64,000 bases of DNA from Erinaceus europaeus (lineage: Eukaryota > Chordata > Mammalia > Eulipotyphla > Erinaceidae), in the NCBI RefSeq assembly GCF_950295315.1, contig NC_080171.1:116679064-116743063 (forward strand), written 5' to 3'. Position 1 is the first letter of the stretch. The number at the start of each line of letters is the position of its first letter. Below are positions 41,771 through 53,595 of this stretch, in pieces. A program made the translations under genes and the position numbers. A model generated the notes under the pieces. That model had not been told where the DNA came from and ran no database searches. It was given only the letters and a program-made list of their open reading frames with translations.

Positions 41771-42823
41771 GGCACTTTGGGGTTATTATTAAATAAGACA
41801 GATAGAATAAAAAAAAAGAAGCCAAGTTGGTGTGAAAAACTGGATAGAAATTTTGTGTGCATATGTTTTAATTCCATTGAGAGTATGCCTAGGAGTGAAC
41901 CTCTTGGCTTTCCCAAGAGAAATACATGGAATTATTTGATAAGAATTACTAGTTGGCATCGATGAATCAACATGCCTAATTAATTTAATCATCTAACAGC
42001 TATTAAATTCCAACTTATCTTAATGAAGTTGGATACCGACAGATACTACATAATGGTCACTCTCATTTGCTTTAGAATGTATTTCAGCTTTAAATCTGAA
42101 CATAGGCTTGACATTCTGGGAATTCACAACAATGCCAAACACATAACATCTCAAGAGATAGTCTGGCAGTCAGCAATTCTTTTCCTCTTCCCATTCCTTT
42201 GTTCCACTACTCAACGGACAGTATTATGAGATGCCACTGAGTCACACTATGCCGCTGATAATGAAAAAAGACAGAGCTAGTTATTTTCTTTTGGACCAAG
42301 TGGATGCTCAAACATCACTGTGGAATTAACTAACAAGGCATGTCATTGATTGGTTCACTCAGAAAAAATATCACCAAGAGCAAACAACAACAAGAAGAAG
42401 AACAAAGGAGATCAGGTCAGCCAGGAAGTGAGGGATTTTTGCTACAGGTCATGGTTAGAATTATGACCTCTAGGTGGTTGTATTCAGTGGTCAATTCCTA
42501 GTCCTTGTACTAACCGGCTTATTAGCAACATCCTAAAACAGCTGGCCTCGGCCTCCCTTCTTTAAATACTGTACTCTTGTTCTCAAGGAAATTCTCTTAC
42601 CTGTACTTTCAGAATATACCCAAACACATTTCTTATTCTCTGTTGCTATGTGCCTGATTAAAATTCGCATCCAGGACTTACAGTGGCTGTTGCTGACTTT
42701 CAACTGGCTTGATCCTACCCCTTTCACACCATCATCTCTACAGTTCACTAGCCAGTGATTCTTTGAAAACACAAGTTTAATTATACTACAACTTGGGCAA
42801 AACAGTTAACTTTTTAATTATAT
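41771..42823. other. Unique intron sequence, 1.05 kb
   Basis: Nothing recognised. Confidence 0.5.
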
Positions 42824-42853
42824 CTATTGATTGATTGATTGATTGATTGATTG
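42824..42853. repeat. (TGAT)n microsatellite
   Basis: Seven TGAT units. Confidence 0.95.
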
Positions 42854-42879
42854 GAACAGAGGTAACTAGAAATCAAGAG

Positions 42880-43100
42880 GGAATCCAATACCCATCCATG
42901 GATGAATAGACAGACTAAATACGGTGTGATTAAGCCCCAGAAGGAAGGAAATTCATACACACGCTATAACATGGATGGTGTTTGAAGACACTAAATGAAG
43001 TAAATCAGACACAAAAGGACAAACACTGACAAATTTCACTTATACAAGGGAAATTCATAAAGAAGAAAGAATTCTGGTTTCCAAGGGCTAACCCAAGTGG
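42880..43100 (+). mobile_element. Ancient L1 (L1M-like)
   Basis: GAAGGAAATTCATACACACG, CTATAACATGGATGGTG and AGACACAAAAGGACAAACAC follow the sense strand of old L1 3' regions. Confidence 0.7.
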
Positions 43101-43107
43101 GGGGGTA

Positions 43108-43370
43108 AGAATCCCGGTTTGAGCCCCCGGCTCCCCACCTGCAGGGTGGCTTCACAAGCTGTGAAGCAAGTCTGCAGGTCTTTCCTCTCTCTGTCTTCCC
43201 CTGCCTTGATTTCTCTCTGTCCTATCCAACAACGACAGCAATAATAAAAACAACAACAACAATAAACAAGGGCAACAGATGGGAAAAAATAGCTCCCAGG
43301 AGCAGTGAATTTGTAGTGCAGGCACCGAGCCTCAGCAATAACCCTGGAGGCTCACACACACAAAAAAACC
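43108..43370 (+). mobile_element. Type A SINE, head missing, long tail
   Basis: Starts at AGAATCCCGGTTTGAGCCCC, keeps the CCCAGGAGCAGTGAATTTG tail module; part of the GGAGTCGC hairpin is deleted. Confidence 0.9.
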
Positions 43371-43479
43371 TACTTGGCCTGACCCCCCCCACCCCCCCCA
43401 ATATCTCTGACCTAGATTACTTGCTAACTGTTCTCTCTTCTTCTACCTTCTGAAACTACAGGTAGGAATGATGGAAGAT

Positions 43480-44045
43480 ATATTTACAGCATAGGTCAGT
43501 TCATGTCACTCCTGTGCCAAAAACTGCTTAAGGGTCTCCACTCACTCAGAGTCCCTACAGTGACCAGCAAGATCCCCATTTCCTTGATGTTTCTCTCCGT
43601 TCTTGCGTTTGCATCATGCTGTCATTCACAACCTTGCTCATGGACGCAGCAACGCTAGTTTCTTTGTGTTCCCCACATAGAGAAGGACCTAGCATTTCCC
43701 ACCTCTCTGCCTGCACTGCTTTTCCCAATCCTTTTTAGTTCACTGCCTTGCCTCCTTCAGGTCTCTCTTTTCTGTAAGACTGTCTCTGACCAGCTTCTGT
43801 AAGGCTGTATTCTCTTCCTCCTCCACCCCCACATCCCATAGCCTACCCTAAATGTTCTTTTCTCTCTAGTGCTGGGCATTTCTCAAATATTCTTTAACTG
43901 GTTAATTGTGTTCTATTGATTCTGTTTGGCTGCTAGAAGGTAAGGCCCACAAGGACAAGTATCCTGTTTTGCATTCTGGTGTGTATTGAACATTCAAAAC
44001 AGTCCTTGACCCACACTAAGAGCTCAATAAATATCTGTTTGATTA
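43480..44045 (+). mobile_element. L2-like ancient LINE
   Basis: The end TTGACCCACACTAAGAGCTC-AATAAATATCTGTTTGAT and CCCACAAGGACAAGTATCC upstream follow the widespread L2 3' end. The upstream part is uncertain. Confidence 0.6.
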
Positions 44046-44617
44046 GAGCGTGGGTGAGTCAACTATTCCAAGAATGCCTCTTTGCCAGCCTACTTTATCA
44101 CCTGTGTTCACCTCCACACCAAAAATTTATTCTAAGTGAGTTGAATGTACACATCAATTGCTTTAGCAACTCTAAATTAATGGGAACCTAGTTTGTTTCT
44201 ACAAGTGGGTTTTGTATTTTAAAGTTCAAAGGCATATTTGCCCTGATTCTGTTCCATGGATAATTTCAAATGTGACTTTTTTTTTTCGAGTCCAAGAAAA
44301 TCATTATATTTAGAAAGTCATAAATAATTCATGTAATTGAGAATCTACTGAGTTGTACATGTAAAAGTTTCCTCTTTAATGACAGGCAAGAGCTGAGGAT
44401 AAATCATTTAATGTAAGAACCTGGCCTTGCATGGAGCAGATCAGCCAAAGTGGTGACCCCTGTCATGACTGATAGCAGGACAGTGCCCTGTGTGTCCTGA
44501 AAGTCTTCAACCATGGCTATGTCTTCTGCCAAAGAACAAGTTCTGCCTGAGTCCCTGGCCTGGGGAATACACTACCCAGGCAGAGCCAGCCAACCTGCCT
44601 AACATCCTTTCCTTTCC
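44046..44617. other. Unique intron sequence
   Basis: Nothing recognised. Confidence 0.5.
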
Positions 44618-44778
44618 TTAATAGAGACAGCAGTTGAGAAAGAAGGGGGGAAGTAGAGAGAGAAAGAGAAAGAAAGGCACCTGCAGGACTGCTTCATGAT
44701 CATGTTGACCCCCACCCCCTGCAGGTGGGGACCAGAGGCCTGAACCTGGCCCCTTGTGCATAGTAACTTGCCTGCTCG
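44618..44778 (-). mobile_element. Type B SINE
   Basis: AATAGAGACAGCAGTTGAG body to GGCCTGAACCTGGCCCC and the head region. Confidence 0.85.
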
Positions 44779-44782
44779 GGGA

Positions 44783-44976
44783 ACAGGCAGTGGCGCACCT
44801 GGTTAAGTGCACACAGTACTATGTACAAGGGTAGGTGCAAGGACCCTGGTTCGAATCCCCCCTCCCACATGCAGGGGGAATGCTTTATAAGCTGTGAAGC
44901 AGATGTGCAGGTGTCTTTCTCTCCCTACCCCACTCTCAATTTCTCTCTGTCCTATTGAATGAAAAGAAAGAAAGGT
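44783..44976 (+). mobile_element. Type B SINE, head-to-head with neighbour
   Basis: GGCAGTGGCGCACCTGG head, GGTTCGAATCCCCCCTC box, CT body. It faces the minus-strand SINE before it. Confidence 0.9.
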
Positions 44977-45149
44977 AACTCTCTGACGTGCACTACCTCT
45001 GGGACGTGTAGAGTTTTCTTTCCTTCCATTAGCTTCTTTCCTTATGCCTTTCCTCTCACCAAATACTATTATTTAATGACAACAAATTGCCTTCTCTCAC
45101 TTATTAACCACCCCAACTGTGAGTATCCATCAAGGTACTTTTCTTTCTT

Positions 45150-45371
45150 TTTAAATTATCTTTATTTATTGATTGGATAGAAACAGCCAGAAATCAAGAG
45201 GGAAGGGGGTGATAGAGAGGGAGAGAGACAGAGACACCTGCAGCCCTGCTTCACCACTTGCAAAGCTTTCCCTCTGTGGGTGGGGACCGGGGGCTTGAAC
45301 TCGGGGGCTTGAACCCGGGTCCTTGTGCATTGTAACATGTGCACTCTACCAGGTATGCCATCACCTGACTC
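45150..45371 (-). mobile_element. Type B SINE with 16-bp internal duplication
   Basis: Complete; the GGGGGCTTGAAC-CGGG box is present twice in tandem (about 45287-45320). Confidence 0.92.
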
Positions 45372-45541
45372 AAGATTCTATTATTTCTTAGATGATTAAT
45401 TACAACCTATGAGCTTCATGGATGATAAGCTTTACCCCATGTTCAGTATTCCCTCTTTTTTTTTTTTTTTTACTTTTATTCCCACATGATCCTCAATTTC
45501 CCTTACTACAGGCTTTCATTGGATACTTGCTGATTGTCATT
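45372..45541. other. Unique sequence with T-run
   Basis: A T run at about 45457-45471; nothing else. Confidence 0.5.
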
Positions 45542-45597
45542 CCATCCATCCACCTATCTATCCATCCATCCATCCATCCATCCATCCATCCATCCAT
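45542..45597. repeat. (CCAT)n microsatellite
   Basis: About 13 CCAT units with one interruption. Confidence 0.95.
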
Positions 45598-45767
45598 ATG
45601 TGTACCTATCTATATTTATTTACTTATATCCATATTTACTCATCCACCTACCTACTTATCATATTTACAACTGAAATAAATACATAGAGATAAGTATGTG
45701 TAACACTGATCAGGCTGCTAATCATGACATTGGGCTCAAATTAATAAGTAAATCAATCTTTAAAATT

Positions 45768-45941
45768 GATTTAATAGTGACTGACAAGATTGTAGGATAA
45801 GAGGGGTACACTTTCATACAGGTCTCACCACCAGAGTTCGGTGTCCCATCCCCTCCATTGGAAGCTTCCCTATTCTTTATCCCTCTGGGAGTATGGACCC
45901 AGGATCATTAGGAGGTGCAGAAGGTGGAAGGTCTGGAGTAA
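45768..45941 (-). mobile_element. L1 3' end, truncated
   Basis: The complement of the CTTCCACCTTCTGCACC...CTCCCAGAGGGATAAAGAAT and GTACCCCTCTTATCCTAC blocks, with a diverged tail. Confidence 0.88.
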
Positions 45942-46842
45942 GGCAAAATTAATGTCAGCAATGACGCTTTAGTTTCATGGTTTTTAAGTAAGTAGAAAAA
46001 TATAGGAAGAACACAAACATGGGGAGATAAAGACAGCTGCAAATGAAGAGAGAAGGAGAAGACCGGGACAGGGAAGAGAAGCAAAGAGAGCAAAGAAGGC
46101 ACATAGAAATATGTTTCTGGTAAGAAGGAAACACTGGCGAGCTGACACACCACGCCATTTCCAGACGCGATTACCAGAACACTTAAAATAAAACCAAAAC
46201 ATGTTCAAGAGTCGCAAAGATGATGTCAGCTGATAATATACTGAAGGCTGCCATCGGCTGGAATGGTTGGTTGACCCAGTCATACATGAAGTCATTCTCT
46301 TTGTAAAAATAACAGAATATTCAAGACACAGCAATTCAGAGATGTCACAAGGCATTTAACGTGAGGCTGTGCAGCAGTACTCATAGCAAAGAACTCACCA
46401 TGCTGTCAGGCTGCAGAAGCACAGTCTCAGAGGAGAGGACTGCTTCTGTGCCTGGGGAAACAGGCGTGGGGTCTGGGGGCTCATTAGTCTAAGGTGCAAT
46501 TTCTAGAGATGTTGTTAGAAGGGTATGCTTGTTTAATACATGGCAAAGTACTGAAGAGCTTTTACCTTATGACTCAGAATCCATATCTGACTCTAAGCGT
46601 TGAACGCCTATTGGTTAAAATTGAAATATGTATTTCTGAGTGTGATGAAGGTGACAAGGCCGTCCTATTGAGGCGTGTTGGGAATATAAGTACATACATC
46701 TTTGCAGAACTGAATACGGGTTTTCACGACAAACTTAGCTCTGAGGAACACATACATTTAAGGCATAAAGAACAGAATTAACTAGGTAGGAGGAAAAGGT
46801 TCTGTTCAGTTCCAATGGATCCTACTTTATTTTACCACCAAG
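45942..46842. other. Unique intron sequence, 900 bp
   Basis: Two minus-strand frames near 45908-46355 and one plus-strand frame at 46494-46781 (95 codons) have no recognisable product. Confidence 0.5.
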
Positions 46843-46855
46843 AAGCTGATTTCCA

Positions 46856-46958
46856 CTGGGAAATGTTACGCATGTACAAGCTATTGTATTTACTATTGAC
46901 TGTAAAACGTTAATCCCTCAATAAAGAAAAAGTCAAACTAAAAAAGAAAGAAAGAAAG
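46856..46958 (+). mobile_element. Short L1-like 3' end, second kind, with TSD
   Basis: GGGAAATGTTACGCATGTAC to CCTCAATAAAGAAAAAG and a (GAAA)n tail. AAGCTGATTTCCA and AAACTGATTTCCA flank it (46843, 46959). Confidence 0.88.
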
Positions 46959-46971
46959 AAACTGATTTCCA

Positions 46972-47267
46972 TCTAGTTTATTCATTAAAAAGGGCAATAA
47001 GCACTGCTGTGATGTCCTGTGGCTTCTAAGTTGCCCCCCAGTTCATGTGACATGAACCAAAGAATGAGTATTACAAGCAGATTTTAGCTGTTTGCTGTTG
47101 AAGACACGTGTCTACCCACTTAACAAACTGTGTTAGAGGAAACTCTATTGGAATACGCTTCTTGTAGATAGTTTAATGGACTCATTTAGGCAATAATGTT
47201 TATACTGGTGCTGCATTTACCTCCCTCCATCTCTCTAACACTATGCGATGACACTCACTCATAAGTT
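46972..47267. other. Unique intron sequence
   Basis: Nothing recognised. Confidence 0.5.
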
Positions 47268-47285
47268 CCCAAACACTAGTATCTT

Positions 47286-47564
47286 TTTAAAAATTTTAAT
47301 TTAATTTAATTTTTTAAAATATTTATTTATTCCCCTGTATTGCCCTTGTTGTTTTATTATTGTAGCTGTTATTGTTGTCGTCGTTGTTGGATAGGACAGA
47401 AAGAAATGGAGAGAGGAGGGGAAGACAGAGAGGGGGGGGAGGGAGAGAAAGACAGACACCTGCAGACCTGCAGGTGGGGAGCTGGGGGCTCGAACCGGGA
47501 TCCTTAAACTGGTCCTTGTGCTTTGTGCCACCTGTGCTTAACCCGCTGTGCTACCACCCGACTC
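47286..47564 (-). mobile_element. Type A SINE with TSD and internal deletion
   Basis: CCCAAACACTAGTATCTT repeats at 47268-47285 and 47565-47582. About 28 bp (the CTTCACCGCCTGTGAAG hairpin) are missing between two CCTGCAG-like sites. Confidence 0.95.
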
Positions 47565-47582
47565 CCCAAACACTAGTATCTT

Positions 47583-47940
47583 ATGTTTTGTCTTTCTCTG
47601 CATGGACCTATCTGCCAAAACCATGTATTAGATTCTGACAGATCTGTTTCTGAACTCAACAGGAAGCTTGGCTCTTGGATAACACTGTCCAAAAGCATTG
47701 TGAAAAAAGGGATACTAGTTTCATTTTATTAATTAATTCTTAGAAAGTTTTTACTAGTGAAGCAATTCAAGAGAGGAGTCTTTTTATATTATCAACAAAA
47801 TATTTTTTCTGATTTTAAAGATGAAATAAAATTAGTTTAGCTTAGTCCGAAAATACATAAACAATATCAATCAAAAACCTAAAAACATTGTTATCTCTTT
47901 AAGCAGGCCTATTAGGAATTTATCTAAATAGAAAAAAAAA
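47583..47940. other. Unique intron sequence
   Basis: Nothing recognised. Confidence 0.5.
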
Positions 47941-47945
47941 AAGCC

Positions 47946-48165
47946 TGGGGCTGAGTGGTGGCGCACCTGGTTGAGCACACATGTTATAATGCGCAAGGAC
48001 CCAGGTTTCAAGCCCACGGCCCCCACCTGCAGAGGGAAAGCTTTACAAGCGGTGAAGCAGGGCTGCAGGTGACTCTCTCCCTCCCTACCACCCCCTCCCT
48101 CTTGATTTCTGTCTGTCTCTATCCAATAAATAAATAAAGATAATAAAAAAATTAAAAAAATCTTT
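47946..48165 (+). mobile_element. Type B SINE
   Basis: GGGGCTGAGTGGTGGCGCAC head to CTCTATCCAATAAATAAATA tail. Confidence 0.93.
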
Positions 48166-48385
48166 AAAAAAACAAGAAAAAAAAAGTCTTAGAGTTGTGA
48201 AAAGCGACATGCCTGGGCAGCAGTAGCTGTTGTAGCAATATGTTACTGTCTATACAATAGGGAGTTTGCTGAAAGAGTAATGGAATTCTCATATGGTGAG
48301 TACATGTAGCCATTAAAATAAGGCTCTAGAGGCGTATTTATAGGATAAAAAGGGATCATTTTTGTAGCTTTAAAGTAGTTTCATA

Positions 48386-48412
48386 CACACACATACACAC
48401 ACACACACACAC
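48386..48412. repeat. (CA)n microsatellite
   Basis: Short AC/CA run upstream of a SINE head. Confidence 0.85.
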
Positions 48413-48585
48413 AGTGTGGTGGCACACCTCGCAGTGCACACACATTAATGTGTGCATGGACTTTCGTTCAAGTCCAGTTCCCACCTGTAGGGGAAGCTTC
48501 ATGAACTGTGAAGCAGTATTGTGTCTTTCTCCCTCCTTCCTCTCCCTTACCTCTAAATTTCACTTGGTCTCTATCAAAGAGGGGG
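48413..48585 (+). mobile_element. Type B SINE, short
   Basis: GTGTGGTGGCACACCTCGC head, TTCAAGTCCAGTTCCCACC box and TTGGTCTCTATCAAAGAG end. Confidence 0.85.
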
Positions 48586-48880
48586 GGGTAGCCAGCAGGT
48601 TAAGTGCAGGTGATGCAAAGCTCAAGGACCTGCATAAGGATCCCAGTTCGAGCCCCCGGCTCCCCCCCTGCAGGGGAGTCACTTCACAAGCAGTGAAGCA
48701 GGTCTGCAGGTGTCTATCTTTCTCTCCCCCTCTTGGTCTTCCCCTCCTCTCTCCATTTCTTTCTGTCCTATCCAACAACGACGACATCAATAACAACAAT
48801 AATAACTACAACAATAAAACAACAAGGGCAACAAAAGGGAATAAATAAATAAATAAATAAAATTTTTTAAAAAATTTTAA
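48586..48880 (+). mobile_element. Type A SINE
   Basis: Head slightly shortened (GTAGCCAGCAGGTTAAGTGC), complete body and (AAAT)n tail; directly follows the type B copy. Confidence 0.93.
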
Positions 48881-48996
48881 AAAAGGACCCAGCTAAATTT
48901 TTCTCTTATAGAGTATATGTAGTCCAAAGTCCTTCATTATGCCCACTCCTTTATTGCTATCTACTAGAGTTTTATTAATAGCATTTTGCGGACATG

Positions 48997-49194
48997 CCTT
49001 ATTTATTTATTTATTGAATAGAGACAGAGAGAAATCTGGAGAGAAGGAAGAGATAAAGAAGGAGAAAAACAGTAAGACACCTGCAACACTGCTTCACCAC
49101 TTGTGAAATTTCCCCCTACAGGTGGGGGCCAGGGATTTGAACCCTTGGTCCTTGTGCATTGTGTGTGCTCAACCTGTGTGCCACCACCCAGCTT
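48997..49194 (-). mobile_element. Type B SINE
   Basis: TTATTTATTGAATAGAGACA tail to GTGCCACCACCCAGC. Confidence 0.92.
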
Positions 49195-49424
49195 TGCATT
49201 ACATATTTATTAGCGATTTCAATATGTTTTCCATGGAATAAATCTGAGAATGCTAATCTCTCCTGAAGTTTGGCACAAACATTTTTAGGTACCAGTTTAT
49301 GTATGTCTTTAATTATTTCTCTTATTGAAATGAAATTTGCATAATGTAAAATTGAACATTTTCAAAAATATCTCTCCCATTCTGTAGGTTGTCTTTTTCT
49401 TTTCTTTTCTTTCTTTCTTTTTTT

Positions 49425-49638
49425 TAAAAAAAGTTATCTTTATTTATTTATTAGATAGAGACAGCCAGAAATCAAGTGGGAAGGGGTGGATAGAGAGGGA
49501 GAGAGACAGAGAGACACCTGTAGCCCTGCTTCACTGCTTGCAAAGCTTCCCCCCTGCAGGTGGGGACTGGAGGCTCGAACCTGGATCCTTGCACTTTGTG
49601 ACAAATGTGCTCAACCAGGTGAGCCACCACCCAGCCCC
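49425..49638 (-). mobile_element. Type B SINE in ancient L1
   Basis: AGTTATCTTTATTTATTTAT tail to GAGCCACCACCCAGCCCC. Confidence 0.93.
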
Positions 49639-49685
49639 TCTTTTTATTTTCTTGATGGTATTCTTTCAGGGCTGAAAGTTTTAGA

Positions 49686-49905
49686 TAAAAATTTATTTAT
49701 TTACTATGCGTCAGAAAGATAAAGAGAGAAAGCAGAGAGACAGAGATCTTTTTGGTCATATGTGGAGCCTTTAGACATGGAAGGCCTGTGATGTCCCTAC
49801 TAAGTTACTCCCCTGAACAAAAGCGAAAAAGTTTACAAATATTTATTCATTTTACGAAAGATAAGCCAGACCACCATGTACCACTCTTTAGACATTCAAG
49901 TCTTC
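49686..49905 (-). mobile_element. Two type D SINE fragments in ancient L1
   Basis: AAAATTTATTTATTTACTAT...GAGAGAAAGCAGAGAGAC and a second TATTTATTCATTTTACG...ACCACCATGTACCAC, both diverged. Confidence 0.55.
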
Positions 49906-50439
49906 TACCAGCTTAACTGTTGTATTTCCCTCAGCTAATAAGTTTTAAATTTTGGTGAAGTCCAATTTATCTATTTTGTTTCTGTTGCACAAGCTTTTGG
50001 TTTTGTATCCAAAAAACTACTGCAAGATTCAAGGTTTGAACATTTATCCCTGTTGCCTTCTAAGTGTTTTAAGTGTTCTAAGCCTTTATCCTTAGGTCAT
50101 TGATCCCCTTGGAGTTAATTTTTGTGTATGAGGTGAGAGTATGAATTTCAGCTAGAGTTAGTTCAGTGTAAATTATTTCTCAAATTCAAATGGATTTTTA
50201 TTGGAGGAGGACATCTTTCAATATGATTGACTTAGTACATAAGTATACCTAAGCTTATGGGAGAATTTTGTAGTGCTTTCTTTTCTACCAATGAACCAGG
50301 GAAAATTTCAAATGGAATTTGCATTATCATGGTACTGAGATGACAGTCTGTCAAAGATATTTGAAAACAAGGATTCACTTCTCTTTTAAAACTTGCCAGC
50401 AGTGCCTGAGTTATTTTCCAAGTGACAGCAACAAACCTA

Positions 50440-50660
50440 TCAATCAATCAATCAATTGATATTTACTAAGTTGCAGCTTTGTGCTAAGTGCTGTGTTAGG
50501 AACTGGGGAGACAATATGAATGAGAAACAGGTGGGTCACTGTCCTCAAGGACTCTATAAATTCTGGCAATTCTGTATGCCCAGCTCAAGGTCAAGAGTTC
50601 AGGGATAGACCACAACACAAGCCACAGTTCCTGATTTCAGGAAATTAACACTTTAGCGGG
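50440..50660. mobile_element. L2/MIR-type ancient repeat
   Basis: ATTTACTAAGTTGCAGC...GTGCTAAGTGCTGTGTTAGG...CCTCAAGGACTCTATAAAT follows a familiar mammalian-wide repeat pattern. Family and strand not fixed. Confidence 0.45.
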
Positions 50661-50769
50661 AGGTCAGGGTAAGGTATAATGAATAATCAGAAAAAGAGAG
50701 AAAGAAAGACCTGAAAAGAATAATGGGGACTGAAGCTCTGGTGTGTAACTCTATAGATTTATTTTAATT

Positions 50770-50980
50770 TATTCAATTATTATTATTATTATTATATTTA
50801 TTGGAGACAACCAGAAATCGAAGAGAAGGGGGTGACAGAGAGGGAGACAGACAGATACCTCCAACACTGCTTCACTACTCACAAAGCTTTCCCCCTGCAG
50901 GTGGGGACCAGAGGCTCAAACCTGGGTCCTTGAGCACTGTAGCATGTGCGCTTAGCCAGGTGTACCACCATCCCGCCTGT
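50770..50980 (-). mobile_element. Type B SINE with (ATT)n tail
   Basis: TTATTATTATATTTATTGG tail to GTGTACCACCATCCCGCC. Confidence 0.92.
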
Positions 50981-51964
50981 AATTCTATAGCTTTATAGGA
51001 AAGCCACAGGAAGGGGAAGTTGCAGGAATTCAGGAAAGCGGTAAGGTCAAAGCTCATTTAATTTGGAAAGCAATTCTCAGGTTGGAAATGTCTCAGTGAG
51101 GGGGGTACCTGATCCCAAAGAACTAGCTAGGACATGAGAAATGGCGGTGATAAGCGGGGAACTCTGAGTTGACTTGCTTGAGAAGTCAGGCAGCCAAGAG
51201 AAAGCAGGCTGGCGGAGAGCCTTTAGGGTTCCCTGCACACCAGGTGACACCAAAGATGGACACAGGAAAGCAACTAAAGGTCGTTGTCTCACACTCCTTT
51301 GTGTTGTGTTCCTGTAGCTAAGCCCAGCCATAAGTCTGCATTGCCGGTGTCACTCACCAGCCTCGGCAAGTTTACTCGGTAATGCTTTAGTGAGACATAT
51401 CACAGGTACTGGCTGGGTTGATTTCTTTTGTGTATGTGACTATTCTATGAGCTCAGTGTCTTATTTAGAAGTGTGGACCACTGGTTTCTTCTTCCCCTTT
51501 TCTTTCTAAAAGCTTTTAAGATGTTCTAGCAAGAAAAGCACTCAGGGGAGAAATCAGCTCATTTGTTTCAAACAAACAAGCATGATCTCTTGATAATAGA
51601 CCTTCTGTTTAGAAGGCAAATGGAGTCCCTTATGGTTTCTCTGATGTCCCCTCCCGCCTGGGTGTCTCTGTGGTGCAACCAGGGAGTCCATTTTGCTGTG
51701 GCTACAGAAAAAACATGTAGCTGTTCCCGCTCCTCTGGCTGGCAACAGAGATACAAATGGGCAGGGAATTTAAAAATAACTGTAGCCAGCAGATCTCTTC
51801 GGAGTCTCGGTATCACTCTTCATGAAAAACTTTCATTAGTATCCGAACAATGGAGACAAGCTTACAAACACTGAATTTTCCTTCACAGCCATTACATAGA
51901 ATTAGAGAATCTCTCCTTCCCAAATTAGAATGTTTTGCTGTGTAATTTCTGAATGGCAGTCTTC
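50981..51964. other. Unique intron sequence, 980 bp
   Basis: No repeat recognised. Overlapping frames at 51077-51331 and 51563-51874 show no known protein. Confidence 0.5.
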
Positions 51965-52178
51965 TTTTTCTTTTTTTTTTTAAATTGTATATATATTTGC
52001 TAGAGACAGAGAGAAATTGAGAGAGGAGGAGGATGTAGAAAGGGAATGAGACAGACACCTGCAGCCCTGCTTCACCACGTGAAGTTTTGCCCTTGCAAGT
52101 GGGGACCAGGGGCTTGAACCTGGGTCCTTGCGGACTGTGATGTGTGCGCTTAACCAGGTGCACTACTGCCTGCCCCCC
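51965..52178 (-). mobile_element. Type B SINE
   Basis: TTTGCTAGAGACAGAGAGA body to GTGCACTACTGCCTGCCCCC. Confidence 0.92.
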
Positions 52179-52362
52179 TTTTCTTAATTAAATCTTAAAG
52201 TAGTGGTAATAGAAGAATCCACTGGCCACAAATCAAAGCACTTTGCATTATGTTATATGCCTTAAGGGGTTTTCAGTTATCAGCATCAAACATGTTAGAC
52301 TCAATTCCATCCCCAGCATGTACCTTCAACTCCAGCAGAGTGTTAAGAATAGTTGAATTAGG

Positions 52363-52640
52363 GAGTCGGGCGGTAGCGCAGCAGGTTAAGTGCAGGTGGC
52401 GCAAAGCACAAGGATTGGTGTCAGGATCCCGGTTCGAGCCCCCAGCTCCCCACCTGCAGGGGAGTCACTTCACAAGTGGTGAAGCAGGTCTGCAGGTGTC
52501 TATCTTGCTCTCCCCCTCTGTCTTTCCCTCCTCTCTCCATTTCTTTCTGTCCAACAATGACAACAATGATAATAATTACAACAATAAAACAACAAGGGCA
52601 ACAAAAGGAAATAAATAAATAAACATTAAAAAAGAATATA
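52363..52640 (+). mobile_element. Type A SINE, complete
   Basis: GGGAGTCGGGCGGTAGCGCA head, one of the least diverged copies, to (AAAT)n tail. Confidence 0.95.
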
Positions 52641-52944
52641 ATTAAAATAAAAATGTTACAAAACTCTTGGTGAATTGGTGCTAACAATGTCATAAACAAC
52701 AGCACCCCTCTCCCCCAAGGACACAGTGATGTCAGCATGTTAGAAGCTGGGGAATCTTGATGCACTAACAAATGCCCTGGAGATTTTTTTCTGCCCCAGC
52801 TACGGTTTGGAAAGGCCCCAGAGAAACAATCGCACAACGAAAGCTCTGAGTATCTCCCATCCACTCCACAAGAGGTTGAGCGCTCAACTCGGAGGAATGA
52901 CTGTAGCAAGTTGTATGCAAACGACTAATCCAACCCCCCCCTTT

Positions 52945-53157
52945 TAAAAAAAAATTTTTTTTGTATTATCTTTATTTATTAGATAGAAACAGCCAGAAAT
53001 CAAGCGGGAAGGAGGAGAGAGACAGAGAGACACCTACAGCCCTGCTTCACCACTCGCAAAGCTTTCCCATGCAGGTGGGGGCCAGGGACTCAAACCCGTG
53101 TCCTTTCGCATTGTAACATGCCGCTCAACCAGGTGAGCCACCACCTGGCCCCCCAAC
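52945..53157 (-). mobile_element. Type B SINE with TSD
   Basis: ATTATCTTTATTTATTAGA tail to GAGCCACCACCTGGCCCC; CCAACCCCCCTTTTA-like sequence lies on both sides. Confidence 0.92.
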
Positions 53158-53595
53158 CCCCCTTTTAATTTCACTTAGATTGCACTTGGCACCTCACTAC
53201 TTTTTAAAAAGAGTGCCTATCTGGGATGTTGGTGATTTCTCTACAACTTTGAACTTGGCTTTCTAGAATTTCTTCGTTTTTTCATTTCCAGTATCAACCT
53301 TTTGTTTTTGTATTTCAATATATTGCAAACAATCAGATCTCTGATATATTTTGTTCTGAATACTTGCTTACTTTGAAAGACAGCAGCATCAGTGAATACC
53401 CTCACATCTAATAACAAGGCTGTTTCTAACGCTAAACTTTTCGCATTGGTCCTTAGAATCAGATCAGTGTTATTGTAGAAAAAGCATATGAAAAAAAATT
53501 GTCAATCTAAAGTTGTTTTCAAACCAGTGGTATAAATGCCAAGGTAAAAGTGGGCCTAAAATGTAAGGAGGACAGAAAGTGAAACACAGAGTGCT
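53158..53595. other. Unique intron sequence
   Basis: Nothing recognised. Confidence 0.5.

Larger units (their letters stand above)
49200..50235 (-). mobile_element. Ancient L1 ORF2 relic with nested SINEs
   Basis: TGTAGGTTGTCTTTTTCT, GGTGAAGTCCAATTTATC, CTTTTGGTTTTGTATCC and CCCTTGGAGTTAATTTTTGT follow the antisense of old L1 ORF2. Three SINE pieces split it. Confidence 0.8.

Noticed and set aside
45542..45597. Regular repeats that could suggest a CRISPR-like array
   Set aside because: All such arrays here are simple microsatellites without unique spacers, in a mammalian context.
46494..46781. A 95-codon frame in apparently unique sequence
   Set aside because: No recognisable domain, no splice or promoter context, and length within chance for AT-rich intron DNA. 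Left as unexplained sequence.
48414..48848. A 144-codon plus-strand frame
   Set aside because: Made of two adjacent SINEs read through.
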